From Bacilli bacterium (GTDB taxonomy: Bacteria > Bacillota_I > Bacilli_A > RFN20 > UBA1709): DNA of 11,922 nucleotides. Numbering within the stretch: position 1 is the first letter of the stretch; the number at the start of each line of letters is the position of its first letter. This document shows positions 1 to 6,038 of this stretch, piece after piece. The translations under genes and the position numbers were made by a program. The notes below the pieces were generated by a model. It did not search any database, had not been told where the DNA came from, and was given only the letters and a program-made list of their open reading frames with translations. Location of the stretch: positions 1 to 11,922 of the forward strand of contig JAQUTO010000018.1 of assembly GCA_028694305.1 (NCBI GenBank), written 5' to 3'.

Positions 1-260
1 TCAATGCTTTTTAAGGTAGCAACAATCTTAATCTTCATCCCGATTGGTGTTGCCGCATTATGAGCCACTTCTAATTTGGTTCCAACTGTTGCTTCATCTT
101 GACCTAGATGTGGTCCCAAAAACTCAAGGCAGAGTTTTTCTACTAAAGCCACTAAAGCCGGAGTAGAAAAAACTGGGAGTCCACCTTTGCCAATTTGATC
201 AGCAGTATTTTTAGGGGTAACTTCTTCAATTAAAGAAGCTTGCATTCCTACTTCTAACAT
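1..260 (-). CDS. FlK-like hotdog thioesterase (C-terminus missing, off left edge)
   Basis: Only the first 86 codons are in the window. The protein resembles the fluoroacetyl-CoA thioesterase (FlK) branch of the hotdog fold, whose members hydrolyse small acyl-CoA thioesters in the cytosol. The FlK catalytic triad is Thr42, Glu50 and His76. Here Thr33 (in VFSTPALVALVE), Glu41 and His67 (in LEVAHNAATPIG) keep exactly the same spacings of 8 and 26 residues. The motif VGTKLEVAHNAATPIGMK is typical of the family. The ATG shares its A with the TAA stop of the flavin-reductase gene upstream (TAATG), so translation is probably coupled. Family assignment is fairly secure. The substrate is unknown, and fluoroacetate resistance should not be assumed, because most homologues act as general short-acyl thioesterases. 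Confidence 0.82.
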   Translation of the reverse strand, partial: MLEVGMQASLIEEVTPKNTADQIGKGGLPVFSTPALVALVEKLCLEFLGPHLGQDEATVGTKLEVAHNAATPIGMKIKIVATLKSI

Positions 261-817
261 TATTTTAACTTCAGGCCTGCTTTCCAGGCATCTCCAACTT
301 TATTTCCTAAACCATAATAAGCACTGTTAACTGGATCAAAGGTAATTGGTTTGACTTTCTTAGTATCAATAGTCCCATTAGTCAAAGCACTTTCATCCAC
401 ACTGACATTAACTATTTCACCGATAAAGATACCCTCTTTTTCATCGTAACTCGCTAGTTTACATTCTAAAGCCATCTTTAATTCAGTGATGATAGGAGCA
501 TCTACTAACTTAGATGGAATGAAGTGCCAACCAGTTTTGTTAAACTTGTTAGGGTCTTTATTTCCTGAAACAATACCAACATAATCACAAGGAATAACAT
601 TCTCTTCATCGGCCATTGAAATGGTAAAAGCCTTCCTTTTTAGCATGTTTTTAACTGTTTTATGTTCTAAACTCAAGGCTAATACTATCTTATTAGTATC
701 ATAGATACCACCCCAAGCTGCATTCATTGCATCAACACTACCATCCTCATTATAGGTAGCAATAATAAAGACATTTTGTGGATAACACCAAGACTTAGCA
801 CCAAAATTTTTTCTCAT
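260..817 (-). CDS. Flavin reductase-like FMN-binding split-barrel protein
   Basis: A 185-residue protein of the flavin-reductase-like (flavoredoxin/DIM6-NTAB) family. Such proteins bind FMN in a split beta-barrel and reduce flavin or pass electrons using NAD(P)H. The N-terminal segment CYPQNVFIIATYNEDGSV, followed by DAMNAAWGG (residues about 12-37), is the usual first-strand and flavin-phosphate region. The segment around residues 68-100 (ISMADEENVIPCDYVGIVSG) is the standard middle of the fold. Length is normal for the family. The start is supported by AAGGAG about 9 bases upstream on the minus strand. It is the first gene of a minus-strand unit, and its stop overlaps the start of the FlK-like thioesterase by one base. 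The divergent TetR-type gene is its likely regulator. The physiological electron acceptor cannot be read from sequence. Confidence 0.85.
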   Translation of the reverse strand: MRKNFGAKSWCYPQNVFIIATYNEDGSVDAMNAAWGGIYDTNKIVLALSLEHKTVKNMLKRKAFTISMADEENVIPCDYVGIVSGNKDPNKFNKTGWHFIPSKLVDAPIITELKMALECKLASYDEKEGIFIGEIVNVSVDESALTNGTIDTKKVKPITFDPVNSAYYGLGNKVGDAWKAGLKLK

Positions 818-876
818 AGACTCACTCTCCTTACATCAATGATAACACTTTGTTGTTAATCTTTGCTATTTTATGT

Positions 877-897
877 TAACTAGTGCTTTACTAATTA
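877..897. promoter_or_regulatory. Imperfect palindrome in the divergent intergenic region, candidate TetR operator
   Basis: The arms TAACTAGTG (877-885) and TACTAATTA (889-897) pair at 7 of 10 symmetric positions around base 887. The element lies between the flavin-reductase start and the TetR-type start, and covers the position expected for the -35 of the TetR promoter. TetR proteins usually bind palindromes of this size in such divergent gaps. It is an inference from position and symmetry, in an AT-rich region where weak palindromes occur by chance. Confidence 0.4.
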
Positions 898-914
898 TTG
901 ACAAATGTTATAAT
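886..914 (+). promoter_or_regulatory. Promoter of the TetR-type gene
   Basis: A perfect TATAAT lies at 909-914, about 36 bases before the ATG at 951. The -35 at 17-bp spacing is the weak CTTTAC (886-891), which overlaps the candidate operator. A consensus TTGACA at 898-903 is only 5 bp from this -10 and cannot partner it. Confidence 0.5.
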
Positions 915-950
915 ATGTAAAAGTAGTAAATTTTTTATGAGGTATTGTGT

Positions 951-1532
951 ATGAAATATGATTTATCAAAACATCCTACAAGAGGAGCGCAAAGAACATT
1001 AGATGCTTTTTATTTGTGTTTAATTAAGTGTTTAACCACTAAAGCTTTTGAGAAAATCAATGTTAATGAACTCTGTGAAAGTGCTCGTTACCCACGCGCA
1101 ACATTTTATAACTATTTTGATGACAAGTATGATTTACTTGACTATTGTTTTAGACGCCAAGTTCTTTCAATCCATATTGAAGATGCTTTTTCCTTACCAG
1201 AAAAAGAAATTATTCCAGTCTTCTTTGATCGGATTTGTAGTGAACTAACGGCCCATCAAACCTTAATCAATAAAATCATAGCTCATAACCCTCCAGATAG
1301 ATGGTTCTGTACTCGTTATCGCTACGTGGTGAGTATGAGTTCCCAAGAAATTATCACTAAACGTTTTAATAGTAAGAAATTTACCTTGCCTTCCGATATC
1401 TTTGCTAAGTATATTGCAAATACCTTAAATCTATTTGTGGAATATAACTTTACTTGCAAAGGTAAATATAGCCAAGCTGAACTCAAAGCCTATTTAGTCC
1501 ATTTACTTAAGAGTTACGCTAATGAAAAATAA
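951..1532 (+). CDS. TetR/AcrR-family transcriptional regulator
   Basis: A 193-residue DNA-binding protein counted from the ATG at 951. That start has a GAGG ribosome site at 939-942; the in-frame TTG at 945 would be too close to it. The N-terminal domain (residues 10-65) contains the TetR helix-turn-helix. INVNELCESARYPRATFYNYF (about 36-56) matches the family pattern of a recognition helix ending in TFYxYF, followed by DDKYDLL. The remaining ~130 residues are helical, as in the ligand-binding and dimerisation domain, but are too divergent to suggest an effector. Transcribed divergently from the flavin reductase/FlK pair, it most likely represses them and itself. A hairpin terminator follows immediately. 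Confidence 0.88.
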   Translation: MKYDLSKHPTRGAQRTLDAFYLCLIKCLTTKAFEKINVNELCESARYPRATFYNYFDDKYDLLDYCFRRQVLSIHIEDAFSLPEKEIIPVFFDRICSELTAHQTLINKIIAHNPPDRWFCTRYRYVVSMSSQEIITKRFNSKKFTLPSDIFAKYIANTLNLFVEYNFTCKGKYSQAELKAYLVHLLKSYANEK

Positions 1533-1555
1533 AAGGAAGCATCGCTTCCTTTTTT
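1531..1555. terminator. Bidirectional intrinsic terminator
   Basis: Stem AAAAGGAAGC (1531-1540) and GCTTCCTTTT (1544-1553) with loop ATC, flanked by A and T runs on either side. It ends the TetR gene on the plus strand and the convergent aminotransferase-kinase-peptidase operon on the minus strand. Confidence 0.88.
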
Positions 1556-1556
1556 G

Positions 1557-2576
1557 TTAGAATAAATATTTGGAATTGCCTAATTTCTTAGCCGCTTCAT
1601 TATAAACACTGATTAATTGATCAGGGCGTTTTAAGGTTTCATAGAGTTTTTCTTTACCAAAAGCTAAATCAATGGAACCATAGAAATAACAACCTAGATA
1701 ATAAGTTGGATATTGTTGGATGTTTTTAATTGAGCCATCTTTTAAACTCTTATAAGTGAACTGTTCATAGTGCTCACCTAATAGTTTTTGGACTCCCTTC
1801 ATATCTAAAGTCTTAGTAGCTAAATAATCTTGCTTAAATTGGTTAAAAAGTTCAGCAAATTCAGAGCCATATAACTGCCAATCTGCTTCACACATCCCAA
1901 TCATTGGACCTTTGTATTTACTCGGTTTATGTTCGGTATAGGCATTGTTATTAAAGTGAACTGCCAAGCCCTCAAAAGCAAAGTTAATTAAGAATAAATC
2001 ACTAGGTGTATATTTACTTGGCATAATCTCTTCAAAATGAGTATGGTGAAGTTCATGCGCAATAATATGAATAAAGGTATCTTTATCCTTGATTAAGGCT
2101 AAGTTTGCTACATCAAAATCGATATAGTTCTCATATGGCCAACCCAGCGAGTTACCAATCGAAACAATTAATAAAACAATGGTTTCATTGTCTTGCTTAG
2201 CAATTTCACTAGGAAGCCCATTCTTCAGTAATGTTAAGATTTGTTCTTGATCTTGACTAGTAATGGAGTTAAACATCTCAACTAATTTCATTTTATTCTC
2301 TAAATCTTCATAGAATTTAATGAAATACTCTCTTTTATACTCTAATCTTGGATTAGTAAAAGTCTTTTTATCGAAGTTAAGGAAGAAATCAACCGCTTCT
2401 TCATAACTAATATGCGCCATAGGTAAACCTGGGGAGTTATAGCGCTTAAATTCAACCCCATATTCAGGTAACTTAAGGATAGTACGGAGTTCCGCCTCAT
2501 TGCTTACTCCCCTTTTACGCTTCATTAACCAATCAGCCATTGGTTGGATAGCTTTAGTATCAAAAGTAACTTTCAT
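1557..2576 (-). CDS. Gluzincin-type zinc metallopeptidase (DUF5700-like)
   Basis: A 339-residue protein with a canonical zinc site. HELHH at residues 174-178 gives His174, catalytic Glu175 and His178. Glu202 in FEGLA, 24 residues further on, is the expected third ligand of a gluzincin. The C-terminal segment YPTYYLGCYFYGSIDLAFGKEKLYETL resembles the DUF5700 group of putative zinc-dependent peptidases, though this was judged by eye. There is no signal peptide or membrane segment, so it is probably cytosolic. The start has AAAGGGG about 6 bases upstream and lies one base after the stop of the PEPCK-like gene, so the genes are co-translated. It is last in its operon and ends at the shared terminator. 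Its substrate is unknown. It may supply amino acids to the upstream enzymes or process an operon product. Confidence 0.78.
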   Translation of the reverse strand: MKVTFDTKAIQPMADWLMKRKRGVSNEAELRTILKLPEYGVEFKRYNSPGLPMAHISYEEAVDFFLNFDKKTFTNPRLEYKREYFIKFYEDLENKMKLVEMFNSITSQDQEQILTLLKNGLPSEIAKQDNETIVLLIVSIGNSLGWPYENYIDFDVANLALIKDKDTFIHIIAHELHHTHFEEIMPSKYTPSDLFLINFAFEGLAVHFNNNAYTEHKPSKYKGPMIGMCEADWQLYGSEFAELFNQFKQDYLATKTLDMKGVQKLLGEHYEQFTYKSLKDGSIKNIQQYPTYYLGCYFYGSIDLAFGKEKLYETLKRPDQLISVYNEAAKKLGNSKYLF

Positions 2577-2577
2577 G

Positions 2578-4257
2578 CTATTCCCCTTTAAAACCTTTGA
2601 TTAATTTTAATAAGGCTTTTGCTCCAAGTTGTGGGCCATGTAATGGATCCAAACTTAGTTTAGTATATATTTTGCCAACAAAGATGCCATTTTTATATAG
2701 TGCATCAAAGAATTGATCAATTAAGACTTCACAGTCTTTTTGCCGTTGAACTGGACCAAAAGGATTAGCTAAGAAAGTAGTTACTCTCCCCACTTCACTC
2801 GTGGTGCCTTTAGCAACTCTTTCACCTTTAATGAAATCTTTTTTAGCACTAACTTCATCTTTATACTCAGTGATACCCACTGGACTATTAGTAAAGTTAT
2901 CGGCTAATAAGAAAGCATCAACGTGGTGTAAACTCTTAGTCTCTTTATAAGTAGTAATTGGAATAACCACTCTGGAATTAACAGTTTCAATATTGAGATA
3001 AACAGAACGGTCAATAGAACGTAAGGAATAGCCCTTATCTAGATCATCCAATCTCACGAATGCACCTGTCTCAGTGCCATTCGTATAGACTTCCTTATCC
3101 TGTAAAATGAAGGTCCCCATATCATCATAAATTGTGACAATTCCATGGATACTGGAATCTGAAATTGTACCCAAGGCTTCTATAGTTTCTGACTTTCCTG
3201 CCCCGGAGTCTCCCATGATGACAATATTATAACTTTTACCATTATTTAAAATGACTTTAATGGCTGCTCCATGGATTGGTAATTTACCCTCATCAATCAT
3301 CACTAGATTATGGAGTGTTAGAATCATTTTCTTTAAATAACCAAAGTAATCAATCTCGGCTTGGAATGGACAAACGCCAACATAGATACCATCCTTGCTC
3401 TTATAGTAATAGCATTCTTTATGCTCGACATTAACGCCATATGCAATAATGAAATCTGGTTTAACATCTTTGACTTCATTAAAATCTACTACCCTAAATA
3501 AGTTACCTAATCCAACAATGAAAGACATAAAGGCTTTGGAGATAAACACATAACCAACATGACCTTTAATCTTTAAAGCCACTCCAATATGATCAGAAGA
3601 GTCATAATCTTCATCTCTTAGTGGTAGAGCCAACTCTTTAAAGATGCCTTTTCTGGTATTTTGTTCACTACTAGCGATGAATGGTGGACGAATCAATAAG
3701 GTTTGAAGTAATAAGCTGCCCTTCATAAAAGCCAATTCTTGTGGATAATTCAATTCTTTATCTTCTTTTAAAATGAAGCCAGCATTGGTTCCTGAAGGAA
3801 GTTGACGATAGACCATTTGTTCATGACCTAAGACATTTTCATAGATAATACGATAGGTTTTAACAATTGCAGCCCCTAATTGTTCATTCTTCTTAATAAA
3901 AGCCGCACTTGTTAATGGATGCAAAGAATAATTAATTAAGGCGTATCTTTGCTTATTCCGCCAAGTATCATATAAACCATCTAATAAAGATAAGATTTCA
4001 TCTTGATCTTCACTAAGGGGATATAAAGACGCTTTTAAACTTTGATAATTAGTTTTTAATAACTTTAAAAATGTTTGTTTTAGTTCAAGATGCAAGTTAC
4101 GTTTAAAGGTCGAATTAAGTAACTCAAACAAATGAGTATCATTAACTTGGACATTTCTTAAATATTCATCTAAGATGGTTTGGAAATAGTCCGAATTAAT
4201 AATTTGCTCCGCTGTTGGTGTTTTCTTGGCTAAATCAAGAATAAATGAGTTATGCAT
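2578..4257 (-). CDS. PEP carboxykinase-fold P-loop protein with HPr-kinase-like Walker A
   Basis: A 559-residue protein. Residues ~265-540 align by eye with ATP-dependent PEPCK. KPDFI (266-270) matches E. coli KPDFI. Tyr304 and Lys310 match Tyr207 and Lys213, His329 (PIHGAA) matches metal ligand His232, and Lys355 matches Lys254. Asp378/Asp379 match the metal-binding Asp pair, and Arg429 (NSRVVIPI) matches Arg333. GTTSEVGRVTTFLANPFGP (484-502) matches the GTE...TFSACFG stretch. The Walker A GDSGAGKSE (349-357), however, is the HPr-kinase form, not PEPCK GLSGTGKTT. The N-terminal ~200 residues are helical and unlike PEPCK, and I could not place an equivalent of substrate-binding Arg65. It starts 8 bases inside the aminotransferase gene with AGGGGG upstream. 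It is either a divergent PEPCK (oxaloacetate + ATP to PEP) or a related kinase. Confidence 0.75.
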   Translation of the reverse strand: MHNSFILDLAKKTPTAEQIINSDYFQTILDEYLRNVQVNDTHLFELLNSTFKRNLHLELKQTFLKLLKTNYQSLKASLYPLSEDQDEILSLLDGLYDTWRNKQRYALINYSLHPLTSAAFIKKNEQLGAAIVKTYRIIYENVLGHEQMVYRQLPSGTNAGFILKEDKELNYPQELAFMKGSLLLQTLLIRPPFIASSEQNTRKGIFKELALPLRDEDYDSSDHIGVALKIKGHVGYVFISKAFMSFIVGLGNLFRVVDFNEVKDVKPDFIIAYGVNVEHKECYYYKSKDGIYVGVCPFQAEIDYFGYLKKMILTLHNLVMIDEGKLPIHGAAIKVILNNGKSYNIVIMGDSGAGKSETIEALGTISDSSIHGIVTIYDDMGTFILQDKEVYTNGTETGAFVRLDDLDKGYSLRSIDRSVYLNIETVNSRVVIPITTYKETKSLHHVDAFLLADNFTNSPVGITEYKDEVSAKKDFIKGERVAKGTTSEVGRVTTFLANPFGPVQRQKDCEVLIDQFFDALYKNGIFVGKIYTKLSLDPLHGPQLGAKALLKLIKGFKGE

Positions 4258-5473
4258 TTTCTAAGCCCCCTATCACTTGACAAATAGTTTGAATATCTTC
4301 TTTATTAAGCCCTGAAACTGCTAAACGAATATGCTTAGAATCGAGAGGAACAACATAAATATGTTGTTTTTCTAGTTTCTTAGTTAATCCACTAGTATCT
4401 TTAACGATAATGGTTACAAAGAACCCATTACAATATGGTAAATAAGAAATCTTATTCTTTTCTAGTTGCTCAATTAAGTACTTACCTCTTAATTGTAAGT
4501 TCATAGAGTTAGTACAAATCTCGGCCTGAATCTTATTCATGGAGTTCGGATCTAATAAAGCTTTGGAGATCGCTGCAAGTGCTCCGCCATTCGGGCAGGA
4601 ATATGTGCCCCGAGCGAAGTTACCCCAAGCCTGGCATAAATCGGTCTTGAATTCTAAGCCTTTAGAAAGCGCGAACAAAGCTCCTACTCTTAACCCATAG
4701 ACCCCAAAGGTTTTGGAGCAAGAGAAGGCAAATAAAGGCAAGAAGTTTAACTTCTTGGCCAAGAGTTCCTTAAATAAATGATGCATACTCTTACCATCGT
4801 GATCAAAATCAAGATAAGCAATGTCAAAGAGAATGGCCAAGTTTCTCTTCTTCCCGACTTCATTAAGATTAGTGATAAGTTCTTTGTATTCTTGACTACT
4901 TAATGAATAGCCAGTTGGATTCTCACATGGATCATTGATGACCACTAAAACATTTCTTTGTTTAAGACTATTAATCTTCTTAATTAAGCCATCAATATTG
5001 AAGTGTTGACCTTTAAATAAAGGATAGGTCGCACTCTTTAAGGTGGCTTCTTTCGCAATTAAACGGTAGTTACTCCACATCACACTAGGAAGCAAGACAG
5101 TCTCACCTTCATCTAAGAAGGTCTTAAAAGCTAGTGAACAAGCGCCAGTTCCACCTAGTGTAGCTGCAAAAGGGATTTGATACGTCTTGTTAACTGTATT
5201 ATATTCAGTTTTAAATAACCATTTTAAAATGGCTTCTTGATACTCTTGTGAGCCTAAACTACTAGGATAACCTAGATTATCTGGTAAATACTTGCTTAAA
5301 GCTTGTTTGATTTCATTTAAGCCAACTAAGGATTTATCTTCGGCTAAAAATTGCCCAATAGAAGCATCAATAACTTTCTCTTTTTTACTGGCTTCTTTGG
5401 CTTTGGCACTGATTTGTAAGATATCATTACTCGCCACAACTTTTGTCACTCTTTTTGCTAAATAATCTTTCAT
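4250..5473 (-). CDS. Aspartate aminotransferase-like PLP enzyme (fold type I)
   Basis: A 407-residue class I/II aminotransferase closest in pattern to the AspC/TyrB alpha subgroup. Visible active-site residues are Asn185 (ENPTG), Asp217 and Tyr220 (FDIAY), the PLP-binding Lys254 (SCSKTFG), Arg262 (LRVG), Arg288 (RGTYSCP) and Arg383 (HIRLAV). In animal AspAT the corresponding residues are Asn194, Asp222, Tyr225, Lys258, Arg266, Arg292 and Arg386. The spacings Lys-Arg (8) and Arg-Arg (26) are identical. Arg288 sits where Arg292 binds the distal carboxylate, so aspartate or glutamate is the likely substrate, giving oxaloacetate. The start has AGGTGA four bases upstream. It is the first gene of the operon and overlaps the PEPCK-like gene by 8 bases. 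A perfect TATAAT lies 20 bases upstream of the ATG. Confidence 0.87.
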   Translation of the reverse strand: MKDYLAKRVTKVVASNDILQISAKAKEASKKEKVIDASIGQFLAEDKSLVGLNEIKQALSKYLPDNLGYPSSLGSQEYQEAILKWLFKTEYNTVNKTYQIPFAATLGGTGACSLAFKTFLDEGETVLLPSVMWSNYRLIAKEATLKSATYPLFKGQHFNIDGLIKKINSLKQRNVLVVINDPCENPTGYSLSSQEYKELITNLNEVGKKRNLAILFDIAYLDFDHDGKSMHHLFKELLAKKLNFLPLFAFSCSKTFGVYGLRVGALFALSKGLEFKTDLCQAWGNFARGTYSCPNGGALAAISKALLDPNSMNKIQAEICTNSMNLQLRGKYLIEQLEKNKISYLPYCNGFFVTIIVKDTSGLTKKLEKQHIYVVPLDSKHIRLAVSGLNKEDIQTICQVIGGLENA

Positions 5474-5492
5474 AAAATCACCTACAACTTTT

Positions 5493-5498
5493 ATTATA
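5493..5498 (-). promoter_or_regulatory. -10 box of the aminotransferase operon
   Basis: A perfect TATAAT on the minus strand, 20 bases from the ATG, predicts a leader of only about 13 nt that still contains the AGGTGA ribosome site. The -35 at 17 bp is weak (TTCTTT), so activation or repression through the adjacent palindrome is plausible. Confidence 0.5.
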
Positions 5499-5500
5499 TA

Positions 5501-5519
5501 CTTTTATTAAGAATAAAAG
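5501..5519. promoter_or_regulatory. Perfect 8-bp-arm palindrome in the operon promoter, candidate operator
   Basis: CTTTTATT (5501-5508) and AATAAAAG (5512-5519) are exact reverse complements around a 3-base centre. A further direct copy of CTTTTATT lies at 5488-5495. The palindrome occupies the -35/-10 spacer of the aminotransferase operon promoter. No U-run follows it, so it is not a terminator. Low sequence complexity limits confidence. Confidence 0.4.
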
Positions 5520-5524
5520 AATAC

Positions 5525-5550
5525 GAAAAAGACCCTTTATTTAGGGTCTT
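5525..5550 (-). terminator. Intrinsic terminator of the hotdog thioesterase gene
   Basis: Stem AAGACCCT (5529-5536) and AGGGTCTT (5543-5550) with a 6-base loop, directly beyond the TAG stop. On the minus strand a short T run ending in C follows. It separates this gene from the aminotransferase operon. Confidence 0.85.
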
Positions 5551-5970
5551 CTACTTTAAGGTTTTAGCTATTTCACGCAGTTTTAATTCTGCTTCATCTT
5601 TCGTCTCATCAAGCACGAGACCATGCGGAATCTTTTGCCCCTGTTCATCAGTAGTGACAAATGTGATGAACCCTGTCACCGGGGTATATCCTTCTTTACC
5701 ACTGGTAATCGAAATATAAGCAGTGAGACTAGTAACACCAACTTTAACAATTTGACTCTTTAAGATGATGACATCGCCCTTTTTAATTGGTTTAGTAAAA
5801 CTCATTCCATGAACTTTGACTAAGACAATCTTATCTGGGTCTTTTACTGCCATTGCTGCGGCAGTAAAACCAGCTTCAACAAAGAGTTCAGCCGTCTTGG
5901 CTGCAAATAAAGTCCCATGATGATTTAGATACTCGTAAGTTATTAATTTGTGACTTGTATAGATTTCCAT
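5551..5970 (-). CDS. Hotdog-fold acyl-CoA thioesterase-like protein
   Basis: A 139-residue single-domain protein of the 4HBT/acyl-CoA thioesterase superfamily, which hydrolyses acyl-CoA in the cytosol. LNHHGTLFAAKTAELFVEAGFTAAA (residues 15-39) corresponds to the family's N-x-x-GTLFGG-x5-MDE helix start. VHGMSFTKPIKKGDVIILKSQIVKVGVTSLTAYISI (53-88) is the usual beta-sheet with the PI..GD turn. Aligned this way, the common catalytic Asp of the MD motif is Val31, with Glu32 next to it, so catalysis may rest on Glu32 or Glu28. The start is supported by GGAGG 7 bases upstream and a TATAAT at 5989-5994 (minus). It is a monocistronic gene bounded by terminators on both sides. The substrate is not predictable. 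Confidence 0.78.
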   Translation of the reverse strand: MEIYTSHKLITYEYLNHHGTLFAAKTAELFVEAGFTAAAMAVKDPDKIVLVKVHGMSFTKPIKKGDVIILKSQIVKVGVTSLTAYISITSGKEGYTPVTGFITFVTTDEQGQKIPHGLVLDETKDEAELKLREIAKTLK

Positions 5971-6004
5971 ACTTTCGCCTCCAAGTTAATTATATACCAA
6001 AACA

Positions 6005-6034
6005 ATAAAAAAGGAGTAGCCGAAGCTACTCCTT
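6005..6034 (-). terminator. Strong terminator with a cUUCGg tetraloop, end of the surface-protein gene
   Basis: On the minus strand a perfect 10-bp stem, AAGGAGTAGC and GCTACTCCTT (6011-6034 in plus coordinates), is closed by a UUCG tetraloop with the stabilising C-G pair and followed by a T run. It lies 5 bases past the TAA stop. Confidence 0.93.
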
Positions 6035-6038
6035 ATAA

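Noticed and set aside
898..914. TTGACA followed by TATAAT as a consensus promoter
   Set aside because: The two boxes are only 5 bp apart, so they cannot form one sigma-A promoter. The TATAAT must use the weaker hexamer further upstream.
945..950. TTG at 945 as start of the TetR-type protein
   Set aside because: It would leave only two bases after the GAGG ribosome site. ATG 951 has correct spacing and begins the normal TetR N-terminus.
1048..1248. Small reading frame inside the TetR gene, and similar frames at 6236-6418, 6662-6901, 8379-8576 and 9048-9266
   Set aside because: All lie inside longer, family-matched genes in other frames. None has recognisable protein features, and they read as shadows.
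2578..4257. Simple annotation as HPr kinase/phosphorylase
   Set aside because: The P-loop fits, but length and the Tyr304/Lys310/Arg429 set and C-terminal motifs follow PEPCK rather than HPr kinase.
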